Below are positions 11,842 through 23,345 of a DNA stretch of 64,000 bases, piece by piece. Origin of the DNA: Pseudorasbora parva (taxonomy: Eukaryota; Chordata; Actinopteri; Cypriniformes; Gobionidae); NCBI RefSeq assembly GCF_024679245.1, contig NC_090188.1, positions 36,109,992 through 36,173,991 on the forward strand. Reading direction: 5' to 3'. A program made the translations under genes and the position numbers. The notes below the pieces were generated by a model. That model was not told the DNA's origin. It ran no database searches and was given only the letters and a program-made list of their open reading frames with translations. Position 1 is the stretch's first letter. Each line of letters opens with the position of its first letter.

Positions 11842-12344
11842 TAAGGGTGGTCGGGCCATCTCTGCTTCAGCACCTAAACTCTGGAATAGTCTGCCCTACA
11901 ATGTGAGCTCTACTCCTTCAGTAGCCAGCTTTAAATCGGCTCTAAATCTTAATCTCATTTGTTCTCTCTGGATTTTGATTAGATCGATACTGGAAAATGT
12001 TTATATTCATATTTTGATTTTATCTGTTCTATATTTATATTTTGTAACTGCTTTGTTTATTTTTATGCTTTGTTTTTATTTGCATATTGTCTTACTGTAC
12101 TGCACATAGTGTAACTCTGTTGCTTTTTAATGTGCTATAGAAATACAATTTGACTTGAATCTTTATATATGACCCCTATGAATAAAAGTGTAATTTGTAT
12201 GTTGAACGCACAGCCTTGCAAAGTATACTTCTTTTGACTCGTACACTTACACAGGCGTTTGACACATGCACAGTTTTGAGCAGTCTCTCGCCATGAGTTA
12301 CAACAACCCATGTAAATATATTTTTAATCTTTCATGTTAGAGTT

Positions 12345-12645
12345 AATTATAATAATAATACATTTTATTTGTAACACACTTTATATTCAACAAAATCTCA
12401 AAGTGCTACAGATTTAAAACAATCAACAACAAAAAATAAATAAAACTGGAAAATTAAGAAGTAACAAAAAGGAATCAATCAAAAGCTCTGTTAAAAAGGT
12501 GGGTTTAAGACCACGTTTAAAAGCATCCACAGTCTGTGGAGTCCACAAGTGGTCAGGGAGAGCATTCCACAGACTAGGGGCTACTGATCAGAAGGCCCGA
12601 TCTCGCACAGTACGGAGTTTGGTCATGGTAGTTTTAAGAAGATGC
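12345..12645 (+). repeat. Dispersed fish repeat, LINE-3'-like
   Basis: It opens with AATAATACATTTTATTTGTA and carries AAAGTGCTACAG and, further on, GGTGGGTTTAAGACC and GAGCATTCCACAG. I recognise these as a common dispersed repeat of fish genomes. No coding frame is present. The exact family is not certain. Confidence 0.5.
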
Positions 12646-14600
12646 GTTGAAAGGGATGCACAAAATTGGATTTTTGTCAATATCCGATATGTCAATATTT
12701 TTCAGCTCATTTTGGCTGATGCCAATACCGATGCTGATATATGTTTATTTTTTTAAACGTTTTTTCCATTTGTTTGGAAACCACCATTTTGAGTAAAAAC
12801 TTTTTTTTTTTCATTCTGGTTTCAGATTTCTGAGGTCCCCTTACTAAAAGGATTCTCGTTACAGATAAATAAATGTTAATAAAGTTCTTTTTATGATAAG
12901 AGTATATTAAAAGCCCTGAAAATAACAATAATAAAGTAAGACATTTTTCACCCCAGATCTAGCTGTAACCTAAATATTGAATTTTTGGATTTAACGTTTG
13001 TGCACATGAAGTGGGGGTGGCATGACATCCGTTGATGCTGTCTTTCAATTCTACAATTATTGTAGAGCTCCTTGGATTATTTTTCATCATACATTTCCTA
13101 AAATTTTATTACAGATTAATACACTGTATATATAAAAATATTTAATTTACAAGTGTCATGCTTGTGATTTATGACATCATTACTGATTTGTTTATTCAGA
13201 ACAAGAAGTAACTTCAATTTATTTATGTATTCTACTTTTCATTGTATTACTGTAACAACAGCGCCCCCACTACATGTATATAGCTCTCCATGGGCGGGCA
13301 CTAGGACCTGGAGGAGGCTTCTGTTGCTGTGGAGGCTTGCTGCACGCGCTAGAGTGGGCTTGTTTTCTTTTACTGTCTATGGTTTTGAGCTAGGTTTGTT
13401 GTGAAAACGTGGCAAATCTGCTGCTGAAGGTCACGTCCTTCTGTATGCGCATTCAGAGATTTAAGGCAGCATTTACAAACAGTCAATATAAATCACTTTA
13501 CATGCAATTTATTTGCTTCTTTTTACTTGAAGAATGACCGCAGTGCTGACATGCCACTACACCGCGCGCCGCCCCCTTCCGCCAATTTGGGAGGATGGTC
13601 CGCCAGGTATTGGATTCGGACAGAGACTGGAGAAGAGATATTCTGATGATTAGCACGTACTGTACGTACTCTAATGTTACATGTACGCAGTGGCGTAACT
13701 TACTAATGATGGGCCCCAGTGCAGGCTATGCAGTTAGGCCCCCCTAACTGTAACACTTTAGGTTTCATTTCTATATCAGGATATCGGTTGTTTATTATTA
13801 TTTACAAATCAAATATTAATGGCTTATTCTGTGTCCGCTACCCGCATAACCAGTGGAAGACGTATCTACTGCCAGGACTGATCACCCGACTGTGTGGAAC
13901 GTAAATATAAACTTACCAAAGCTCTTTCTAGAGACCTTGGCATTAGTTTATACATGCAGCATATGTTTTCTAACCTGTTTAGATAACAATTACTTGAGGT
14001 CAGGTTGTTACAAATAATAGGTTTATTATTTGTTTAATGATAAATAAGCATTTAATTATCACCATTTGCCAGAACCATTAGGTGGTTCCCATAAGAAGCA
14101 TTCCCATACAATTCTCTTCCATTGCTACATTCTGTTCAACAGCATTGCATTTATCCATTCTGTGTTCACATCATTTATTGGTTTTATTGTTTCATTCATT
14201 ACTTTTTGGTTATTAGTTTACTATCCTTTAGAAATATATATCCATTACTAGCATTATTAATTGTTGAAGTATTTACTCTTGCATATCTATTGTTAATAAA
14301 TTTCATTCATTTTATTACATCGTGTCTTCATTGTGTTGATGATCAAAGACTCTACTGGTTGTCCAGACTCACAAATCCTTCAGATTAATCAGCTGACCAA
14401 CTCCCTCTAATTTACATTAATTTTGAATTACTGAACAGCTCTTTTGCGAGTGTTCTTATATTGTTAAGATAGTATTCTTAGCTGGTGCCCCGTATCAAAG
14501 AGGGAGGGGTCATCTGATACACTTATAACCACACCTTAAATGACACGTGATCTAAAAAAATCACTACGTCATCAGTTAACTGAGTAAAAATCACTACAGT
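12646..14600. other. Gene-free stretch with hAT-like scraps
   Basis: AGGGATGCACAAAATTGG at 12652 followed by repeated CCGATA strings looks like an old hAT terminus, and CAGTGGCGTAACTTACTAAT at about 13688 looks like another. The remainder is AT-rich with short frames only. No exon with supported splice sites, no RNA gene and no terminal repeat pair was found. Confidence 0.35.
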
Positions 14601-15790
14601 GATCAGAATTGTGCCGCCCATCAGTATATCATACAACCCTATGTACCTTCTATTGTACCAGTGAATGTAACAATCTTTGCATTTTGTGTAATAAGGATTG
14701 GGTTTGAACGAGGAACTCTCCAGTGGTAGTAGATGCCTGGGGAAGCTTTATGTGTGCTGCAATGAAGAAACGCTGTGTGGTAGAATAGCTGGATCTTCTT
14801 TTCATTAAAAGAGTAATGGACCATTGCACTCAGTGCTTTACCTTTGGGTGGATATAGACATATTTTGTCATTACTACATCATTCACCAGATCAGTCAGCA
14901 AAGAAAAGGAGTCGAACACATCATTGTTTGAACGTCTCACTTTTTTGAAAAGCTCAGGTTTTTTGGTTCAAGTGACATTTAGAAATGGGCTTGTGTAGAC
15001 ATTTATGACTATGCTTCGAACATGGGCAGTACCAAGTGTTTTTCTTTTTGTCGTAACTGACCATCATTCTCCCCGACCGAGAGTAATATTAAGTGTGTGG
15101 CTCCAAAACAGATATAAATATGTGACTTTTCAGCACCAAATAAGAATTGTTCACTCAATGGTGTTCCCTCTACCTCAGCTTTCTTTTTTTCTTTCTAGAC
15201 AGATTTTCTTCATTTATGACCATTTCTAAAAGAACTTCTTCATTGAGAAGTGTCTCATGTTCAATAGAACAAGGACAGTAAACTAAAGACCGAAGATGGG
15301 TGCACTGGAAGCCCAATAATCCAGTCCTCTGGGAAAACTCTGATGCATGTCTGCATTTTTCTAATTCACAGGCCTCTTTATGGAGATTTCCCCATGTACA
15401 TGTTTGAACATGTCTTACTGCTCCAGTGAATGTTCCTCCAACTCTGAAAATTATTTTTTTTTTTACAGTCAATGCACATTGATGGAAAATGATTATTTAT
15501 ATTGATATTTGGAGTAGACAAAGAATGATGCCTTTGAATGTGAATATTTTCTGTTTTTCTTGTTTAAAATCTTGTTGCAAAAGCAGCAGGTTGTTCGCTT
15601 TGGCCTACAATGAAGTATTTTTTGTTTCTGGTTGAGATGCATTCAGCTGGGTTATCAGGCACAATATTTTGAATGACTGAGAGCATTACAACTGTAGGAT
15701 GTATGTGAAGGAACTTGATCAAGGTGAAGAGCAGGAAGAAATTTCTGTTTCTGAGGCATTGTGGTTGAATATTCTGATGCATGTTGCAGA
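14600..15790 (-). repeat. Repeat of unknown class; part is 99% identical to 63702-64000
   Basis: Positions about 15018-15295 match the end of the window in inverted orientation with only three differences that I can count. On the minus strand 15472-15170 stays open for 100 codons, with a CIDC pair just upstream, then GGTFTGAVRHVQTCTWG and several further Cys and His residues, which suggests a metal-binding part of a transposase. A further minus-strand frame lies at 15782-15564. I do not recognise the family; Kolobok-like or other DNA transposons are possible. Ends were not found. Confidence 0.5.
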
Positions 15791-15902
15791 TATGATGGAA
15801 GATCCAGAGGTTCTGGGGATTGGCGGCAAAGTCAAAGGAGGAAGATCTGGTTTGGACAAAGGTTTAGGGATAGGATCACACGACAGATACTGTTAAAATG
15901 TT

Positions 15903-16300
15903 GTCAAGTCACCTTACCCTTATTTATATGGCGCCTTTTACAAGTTCAGTTGTTTCAAAGCAGTTTCACTGTGTTAACAGGAAAATAATGCAACAGCGTT
16001 TGATTTGGCTGTGCAGCCGTTCTGGAGAAAATGTTATCCAGCTAATTTTTAGTTATCATATAGTGTCAATGTGGGCAGATCGGTAATATAGTTGAAATGT
16101 AGGTGTCCCCAACTGTGAAAGCCAAAGGCGACAATGGCAATTAACCAAACCTCCTTCAGGGCCAGAATGGAGAAAAAAAGCTAGGGAGAAACCAGGCTCA
16201 GTCAGGGGTCCAGTTCTTCTCTGGCTGATGAACAGACAGTGTATGATTATTATTCTGGCAACTTTACAGGTCAGAAGTTATATTAGATAAATATATATTC
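15903..16300. repeat. Dispersed cyprinid repeat (GTCAAGTCACC type), long copy
   Basis: It shares with 29453-29640 the series TTTATTTATAT, TTTCAAAGCAG, AAAATAATGCAACAG, GGCTGTGCAGCC and TTCTGGAGAAAA in the same order. It continues with GAGAAACCAGGCTCAGTCAG at about 16183, a string common in cyprinid repeats. No coding potential. The rest up to 16580 is unassigned. Confidence 0.75.
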
Positions 16301-16582
16301 ATAAGATTATTCGAAAGATTGGAGTCGTCATGCCGGAAACAGGTTTATTGAGGACGTGACAATGCGGCATTTACGGGGGGATTTTAATGACTCTCTGCAG
16401 ACACTTCAAGGCATGCGTTGGTCATGTCCACCATCTAATTTGTATACGGCCTGGATCCGGCTGACTGCAGTAAACCTCGGGATGAACAGAGAGACTAACT
16501 TTAGCATAGACGCCATTCTTCTTATGATGTAACGAGTACATCAGGTGTTATGGGAAGTGTTCTCGGTTCTGGCTGACCTACC

Positions 16583-16700
16583 CTGCGTCTCAATCTGCTC
16601 CCTATTTTACTAGTCAGGGCACTGATTAGGACATAAGTCAATGGGCTGACTCCCTAATCAGTGCCCTCACAACTGAACTAGGGAGCAGATTGAGATGCAC
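16583..16700. repeat. Near-perfect palindromic MITE, about 118 bp
   Basis: The left arm, CTGCGTCTCAATCTGCTCCC, is mirrored by the complement of the right arm, GTGCATCTCAATCTGCTCCC. The next block, GGGCACTGATTAGG, is mirrored too. The loop is short (about 20 bp), so a transcript or single strand would fold on itself. No target-site duplication is clear. Confidence 0.85.
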
Positions 16701-16735
16701 CCTCCCCTAGTTAATGCAGCCTCACATTAATTTAA

Positions 16736-17522
16736 AGGTCCACTGAAATCAAAATTTAAGTTTTTTAGCTTTTAGTATGACTGTGTTAGCCTTAAAGTTA
16801 TGAATAAGCTGGTATGTTCCAAAACTATGACAAAATTTGCTTTTAGGAGATACAAGCATTCAAAATTTACAGTCTCCCACTTCCGCTAAAACGAATCTCA
16901 GATTTTGGTGACATCATCGCAGACTTCACTTTCTCGTCAAATCTTCTGTCCAATCAGAATGCGCCCTAGAATCTAAAGCCCGCCCCCTACACTGCTGAAG
17001 CTGTGGCTGAAATTGGTAATTTGTTAACACACATTTACTAATTTCTACATGGTGAAAGGCACATAGCACACTATATATGTGATAGGAAATGATTTAGTGT
17101 ATATATGCTTTCATTTGAGGCGAATGAAGTCTGTTTTCACGTTAGTTTCACACACCGCAGCGGAGCACACCCCCCAACGGCTCTGGTCTAAATTTAGACT
17201 ACAAACATGAGAGCGCAGCGCGGATCATATGCGCGAGTCCGCACAGACAACAAACATATCGACCCATTTGAATTCTGCACAGAATGTTGCATTTCAAAGC
17301 GATATGGAGGAGATTATGATGGTAAACAGTGTTAGAGGAAACTGGCTTTATCAAACAGAGAGAGAAGGTCCGCTCTTGCGCTCTAGTCAAACTGTATATT
17401 AACGAAACGCTATTGGCTGTTTCAAAAAAGGGGAGGAGCTGCTAACAGCTGGAGCCGTTTCAGAGGAAATCACGTCAACACATTGAATAATGCGACACAT
17501 TTCAAAACACTTCAGTGGACCT
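16736..17522. mobile_element. TTAA-targeting MITE, ends AGGTCCACTGAA
   Basis: It begins AGGTCCACTGAA and ends with its complement TTCAGTGGACCT. TTAA stands on both sides (16732-16735 and 17523-17526). A TTAA duplication fits Kolobok or piggyBac; the AGG start recurs in four other TTAA families in this window. It has no coding sequence that I recognise. Confidence 0.85.
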
Positions 17523-17544
17523 TTAACTGATTTGAATAATATAC

Positions 17545-17692
17545 ACTCACCTAAAGGATTATTAGGAACACCTGTTCAATTTCTCATTAATGCAATTATC
17601 TAATAAACAAATCACGAGGCAATTGATTCAATGCATTTAGGGATGTGGTCCTGGTCAAGACAATCTCCTGAACTGCAAACTGAATGTCAGAA
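17545..17692. mobile_element. Solo terminus of a Tc1/mariner element
   Basis: It starts at a TA with CACTCACCTAAAGGATTATT and AGGAACACCTGTTCAATT. This is the complement of the right end of the mariner element at 18.2-23.3 kb. It breaks off after CTGAATGTCAGAA, so only one end survives, about 480 bp from the larger copy. DNA from 17700 to 18170 is unassigned apart from the TC run. Confidence 0.8.
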
Positions 17693-17785
17693 TTCAGGGT
17701 ATCTGCAGGTTTCACCAAGTCAAATGTAAGACTTTTTAAGACCATTATGAATGACCTATATCACGCAATAGAAAATATCCCACCA

Positions 17786-17898
<113 letters not shown>

Positions 17899-18267
17899 TA
17901 TATATAGAGCTATAGCCTAATATGGCCGTGTTCTCTATGATCAACTAAGGCTCATGTAAGTTTTGAGAAACACATGGTGCGTTCAAGTCCTACTGGGATG
18001 TTCGTATTTTTGAGGTGAGAAGTCATACTTATGACATCACCTGTGATTCACGAAAAAACAGTAAGGTTTGTTAACTCTGCTTATAGAAAATTAAGAATTA
18101 AGATTGTGCATCAGGTGAGTTTTAATCTTTTACTTTTTGATTTAATCTATGAAGCTACTGTAAACCGCATCATTATACACTCACCTAAAGGATTATTAGG
18201 AACACCATACTAATACTGTGTTTGACCCCCTTTCGCCTTCAGAACTGCCTTAATTCTACATGGCATT

Positions 18268-18944
18268 GGGTGTGTTTACAGGCACGTTCTAAAGCCGATT
18301 ATGCATAATAAGCCGACAATGAACATGGTCATGTAAACGCGGTAGCCCGTTTTCTTTGATCGGAGTAAGATCATAAACAGCGTAAGCATAAACCGGTCAG
18401 GACAAGTAGTTTTTTCTGATTTCGTACTGGATGTAAACACATTAACCGGCTTTGTCGGCTTATTGAAGTGTGCATGTGTGATAGGTGACAAAAACGCAAA
18501 CTTCGAGCTGATTTACACACATCCAGACAGAGCGAGCTAATGTTTTGTATGAAATTAGAACATATAATCACAAACGCAGGCTTTTATAAGACCCAAAAAA
18601 TTGTAAAGATGTGTTCTCATCTCATGCAGCAGAAGTAGAAGAGGTTCAGTCAGTACGCTGCATCTGTAACTGATGAGGGATAATATGAGCCGTAAATCTC
18701 CCGCTGACACGGAGCACGCTTTATTTAACATCACAACTGACCTAACATTTGAAAAACTCAGAGTCAGATACAAACATTATTATTTTTGACATCACAATAA
18801 CCCTGTTTATTAATAAAGTCATGTAAATGCAGTGTACTTGGATTGGAATTTTACTGGTTTGCATGTAAATGGGGGGAAACTGATTATTTCAATAAGCTGA
18901 TTTTTTTGAGTTATCAGCTTACCGGTGTGCATGTAAACACACCC
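18268..18944. mobile_element. MITE with GGGTGTGTTTACA ends, inserted in the mariner
   Basis: Its ends are GGGTGTGTTTACA and TGTAAACACACCC. The flanks are CATT and ATTG: either ATT was duplicated (three bases, as in PIF/Harbinger) or, with ends one base shorter, CATTG. Either way the mariner string GGCATTGATTC is restored when it is removed. Repeated strings with ATGTAAA occur inside. No gene. Confidence 0.8.
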
Positions 18945-19214
18945 ATTGATTCAACAAGGTGCTGAAAGCATTCTTTAGAAATGTTGGCCCATATTGATAG
19001 GATAGCATTTGCAGTTGATGGAGATTTGTGGGATGCATATCCAGGGAACAAAGCTCCTGTTCCACCACAACCCTAAAGGTGCTCTATTGGGTTGAGATCT
19101 GGTTGGTTGAAGCGATATCCAATTGCGCTATCCGTGCAGAGGGAGTTTGAAAGGCAACCGTTTATCCCATCCCTCGGATTGAACCCTATCAAACACCTTG
19201 CTGTGGGTCTGGCT

Positions 19215-20893
19215 AGACCCATTTTATATTAGGTGGCCTTAAAGGGGTCATGAAACCCCCCTGCTGCAGCGGTGTTTTTTCACACCTTCGATTTGAAAAA
19301 GCTTGTTAAAAGGGGAGTGGTCGACTGTGAAAAGGTGGGATGGTATTGTGTGGAAAGAGGGAATGTTTGCATAAATTGGGGAGTGTCTGTCAGTAGGTAC
19401 TGAGCGGTTCTGAGACATGTTCTTGGTTCACGTTGGCATTGTTTACCACAGAGAGATTAAATGAGGGATGAGTACAGCGAATGAGAGAGCTATACGTGGC
19501 GTGCAGCAGAGATCGCAAATCATTCAGCTCTTCAAAGTTCAAACCAGCATAATTCAGTGAGAAATGAAAATAAATGTTATTCTGCATGACGAAATATTTT
19601 GCAAACGTGATAAAACTATATTTGTCCAAATATGCACGCTGTTTGGCAAGATGAACAACGCGCCGACGTGATAAGAGAACGTGAACCACCCAACATGCGA
19701 TGCGACAGAGATGTGTAATTCTAGATCGGTGTAAAAGCGAAGAGGTTTGAGGCTAGTCTCGACCGCGCATTGCCGTGACGATCCACGCTGTCTATCACTC
19801 GGCAGCTAAATCTATATTTGTCCAAATATGCAGCACACTGTTTCACTAAGAGCCCGAACACACGCGGTTTAGTGCATGGCTGTGACGACAAATAAAACGG
19901 AGAGGACGTGGCTTTTGTTCATTAGCCTACAGATTACAGATTGGTTATTTTGCACTCCTGACATAGATAGTCAACGCTTGCAGGTTCGGCGTGCGATTCC
20001 TCAGGTGAATTTTACTTTACCGAGCCTTTGTAGTAAAGGCTTCCACAGACGGCGCCGGTTACAGCTCGCTCGGCGCCCTTTACGTTACTTCGTATCAGCA
20101 CAACGCCTAGCTTTCCTCCGTGACTTTTACACACGCTGCTTCCAAAACTTCCCCACCATATCTCTACAATAATGATGTAAGACGAGCCTGACAGAAGTGA
20201 CTGTCTCATGCATATTAACTAAATTATCTTAAATAAGTAAATAAATATACTACAGCGCAGGGATTGGACTGAATGAGCTTTATGTCATGAATATACATCG
20301 AGAATCGCTCGGAGCGGTCGACGTCAGCATGTGCCCAACACCCCATACTTGGGCCGAAAAGGCCGTGCCGACGTCAGCATTTGTGACGTTGCTCCGACTA
20401 AACTTTTCAAACCGGAAGACAGAAATCGCTCTGAAAAATGCAAAAATAACTATTTTCACATATGCATACCATTAATGAGTACCCTTAGTGTTTTCAATGA
20501 TGTGCAGCCTATACATATCTGTTTACATCTCAAAAAAAGTGTTTTGGGGTTTCATGACCCTTTAACTACCCTGTACTAACATTTGAATGAATCATTTGAT
20601 ACAATGCACTTATTGTGTACATACGTTTTTACGTTGTACATACATTTAAAAAAATACCTGCATCTAATTAATTTCTGTAGTTACATTTGTAATTACTCAG
20701 TTGGCACTTCCCTTACACCTAACCCTACCCTTAAACTGACCCATACCACCACACCTGACCCTAACTCTACCCGTATCCCACCACAATATCAGCAAAAGTG
20801 TTTTGCAATACAATTTGAACACAGTAAGTACATTGTACTTATTTTTTGATGTAAGTACATAGTACTTAAGGCCACCTAATATAAAGTCGGGCC
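19215..20893. mobile_element. hAT-like non-autonomous element (8-bp TSD GTCTGGCT)
   Basis: GTCTGGCT occurs at 19207-19214 and at 20894-20901. The element's ends are AGACCCATTTTATATTAGG and, on the complement, GGCCCGACTTTATATTAGG, both followed by TGGCC. An eight-base duplication points to hAT. Its right-hand interior (20566-20860) holds C-rich ACCCTA-type strings and a TAAGTACAT inverted motif. The rest is the TTAA element at 19243-20561. Confidence 0.8.
19243..20561. mobile_element. TTAA-targeting element, ends AGGGGTCATGAAACCCC
   Basis: The left end is AGGGGTCATGAAACCCC; the complement of the right is AGGGTCATGAAACCCC. TTAA flanks it at 19239-19242 and 20562-20565. Its frames (for example 19390-19689 on minus and 19876-20172 on plus) show no transposase motif. 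This is the innermost, hence youngest, layer here. Kolobok or piggyBac type. Confidence 0.85.
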
Positions 20894-20991
20894 GTCTGGC
20901 TTGTCAGACTAAGCAAATATAATTTAACCCAAGAAAAGTTTAAAATAGTGCGTTAAAAGGCATATTTATTTTACCTTATATGTACAGTAGG

Positions 20992-21206
<215 letters not shown>

Positions 21207-21289
21207 TTACATTTAACCAATATTTGAGATGTGTGAAACCACTATTTGACTGAACTGGCATTAGAAATAATCTCAGAAATAATTTATGT

Positions 21290-21558
21290 AAAAAAAAAGA
21301 CTAAAATGTTTTAACTAAAACTTTACTAAGATATATTGAGTTTTCTTTTGACTAAAACAACTAATATGACGAGACTTTTAGTCGACTAAAACTTGACAAA
21401 GTTACCTTGAATTGACTTTTGACTAAAACTAGCCTAAAATGACAAGACTTTCAGTTGACTAAAACTTGACTAACTAAAAAAGATATGTGAATGACTAAAT
21501 ATGACTAACAAGGACATTTAGCTCAAAACTAAGACTAAATTAAAAATAGGTGACAAAA
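21290..21558. repeat. Degenerate GACTAAAAC short tandem repeats
   Basis: Strings such as GACTAAAA, TTGACTAAAAC and ACTAAAACTTGAC recur at least eight times, with GACGAGAC and GACAAGAC interspersed. The right end of the mariner follows at once. Similar strings are common in fish repeats; I cannot assign a class. Confidence 0.6.
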
Positions 21559-21600
21559 TTAACACGAACAGGTGTTCCTAATAATCCTTTAGGTAAGTGT

Positions 21601-23308
21601 TGTAACAACAACGAGCTTATGAGTTTAATGTCTCGGGGAATAATTAACTCAAAAGGGATTTAATATTCAATATTCATGAATTTATGAATATAATTTGCCA
21701 GTTGTTCATTACGTATTAAAATTTTCCGATAGGGAAAATTGTTTAATTAAATACAAGTAACCCTTTATGGAATTGCTTGAAATTATCCTACTAAGGTTGT
21801 CCTGCAAATTAGTTATAGACTTTTCAAATCAATTCTCAAAAAAGGGATTACTGCTTTACGAGCGCATAAGAAACATTAACTTTACTGATCAGGACAAGTT
21901 CAATATTTCAAATGGTCATACAGTTTACTTTACTAACATAGTAGCATAAGCAGTTAGGTAACGTTTAGATCGCAAGTTTCATTGACTTTGTGTATGTGGC
22001 AGAATAACAGATTCAACTCATTAAATGTCTTTTGAAGGTTTAATAAACACAGACTAAAAATAACACTACAATTCACACAGTACATACTAAATATGCATCA
22101 AGAGAGTAGAAGTATAGATATTAACGAAAGAATACATAAAAGAGAATAATGAATAGACTGAAATTAGAGAGAGATAAAAGAGAGAGAGAGAGAGACAAAG
22201 AGAGAGAGAGAGACAAAGAGAGTGGGGGGGGGGGGGGGTAAGCAAGGCATGCTTTCCTTCAGTTCACCAAATACGACCTTCACGGAGTTAATTTATCCCA
22301 ACGGGAAAATAACACACCCTCTTTACAGCAGTAAGAATAAGAATACTTGCATTCTTTTTGGTTTCGTTTTGGCTTCTCGCTTGTGTGCGCGTGCGTTCCG
22401 AGTTCAAATGTCCTGCGTGTCCGGCGGTCCTTTCCGAGGTTGGGAGGGAAGCGGCTGTTTGCTTTAGCGAGGCTTCGTGTTCTTGAAGATCGGATTGTAG
22501 AAGAGAAGATTTTTGGAAGGGCTGAGGCCTGCTTGGAGGGCCTGCACTGGTGGCATGGCTTAAGTGCGTGCCCCCCCCCCCCCCCCCCCCCCCCCCCGTG
22601 GGTGTTGGCTCCCACAGGGAGAGAGTTGAAGAAGTAAAAGCAAGAGATTTTCGGAGAAGAGAAGAGAACGGAGTAAGAGCCTGTCTTCACTGGTCTTTTA
22701 AGGTCTGGAAATAGTCCCACCCTCCAGGGTTAGACTTAACCAATGAGAGTGTTGGGATTTCCCGGCGGGAAATTCCTCAGCAGATTTTATTGCCCTTTGT
22801 TTGAAAGTTCGACTCAGTGGGTCTCTGAGTCTTCATACTATAATTAATGCAACAAACACACACTGCATTTTCTGAATAAGTGATATACATGGAAGTGTAA
22901 GTCGTGAAGTGAGCATTAATTTGATAGGAGACATGACATATATGAGGTTATCTGAACTAGTAATTTGTTAAGACAAAGATAAAAAAAGATGCAAAATACC
23001 ATACAGAAGAAACATTTTACAAAACAGTTATGTGTTTACATATAATGTCCTGGGGTGCATGTTCATTTATAGATGGTTTGTCTATAATTTGAGGCAAAAG
23101 CTCTGTGTCTTAAACTCTTTGTGTCTGAAACTTCATGTGGCCAAATTCTTTTGGGGGCCATAAAACATCTTATCAGATGGTTTCCAGGGTGACGAAAAAT
23201 CTCCCTCTGTTGTGTTGGGGGAAGGTCTGCCACCCAGCACACAGCTTTCACAACATATTTGTTAAATGTAACTGGCGATTGTGTGTTTGATTCGCCTGAG
23301 TCGCTACA
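21601..23308. mobile_element. Solo LTR-like insertion, 1.7 kb (TGTAAC...GCTACA, TSD GTGT)
   Basis: It starts TGTAAC and ends GCTACA, as an LTR should (TG...CA), and is bordered by GTGT at 21597-21600 and 23309-23312. Removing it completes the terminal repeat of the mariner it sits in. It contains AATAAACACAGAC at about 22044 (poly(A)-signal-like), purine-rich AGAGAG runs, a 15-base G run and a 27-base C run. No gag or pol coding and no second LTR follow, so it is read as a solo LTR. The four-base duplication fits gypsy- or retrovirus-like elements but does not decide between them. Confidence 0.7.
22571..22597. repeat. Poly-C tract of 27 bases
   Basis: Twenty-seven consecutive C, with a 15-base poly-G tract at 22224-22238 on the same strand. 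Long G and C runs of this kind are rare in vertebrate DNA and can form quadruplex or slipped structures. Assembly or sequencing length error is likely here. Confidence 0.95.
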
Positions 23309-23345
23309 GTGTATATCTGTCCTGCCCCATCTTTCTGCAAAATGC

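Larger units (their letters stand above)
9900..12165 (+). mobile_element. 3' fragment of an L2-type LINE, split by a MITE
   Basis: Frame 9909-10216 encodes the region after the reverse transcriptase (LQMIQNAAARLL, HWLPV, VYKALSG, PRFHSK). The same protein resumes at 11845 (GGRAIS, APKLWNSLP, FKSAL), which is the ending of L2 ORF2 and parallels the intact element at 53-58 kb (LQLIQNAAARIV, RSWNQLPEQ). The gap is exactly the MITE 10217-11841 plus one TAA. Removing it restores the frame across the joint. The 3' tail (GTGCTATAGAAATACAA at about 12132) resembles L2 ends. It is truncated at the 5' side and not functional. Confidence 0.85.
19105..20911. mobile_element. Truncated copy of the hAT-like MITE family seen at 25915
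   Basis: Positions 19105-19214 (GCAGAGGGAGTTTGAAA, CAACCGTTTATCCC, CTTGCTGTGGGTCTGGCT) match the complement of the right-hand half of the family's left part, and 20894-20911 (GTCTGGCTTGTCAGACTA) is its terminus. Its other end is missing at the junction with mariner DNA near 19100. It is interrupted by 19215-20893. Confidence 0.65.

Noticed and set aside
14066..14388. Hydrophobic frames resembling membrane peptides
   Set aside because: AT-rich DNA readily gives Phe, Ile and Leu runs; two overlapping frames show the same property and neither has a family signature.
22280..22720. 146-codon minus-strand frame with a Gly run
   Set aside because: The Gly run is the poly-C tract; the frame lies in a solo LTR and shows no gag or pol motif.
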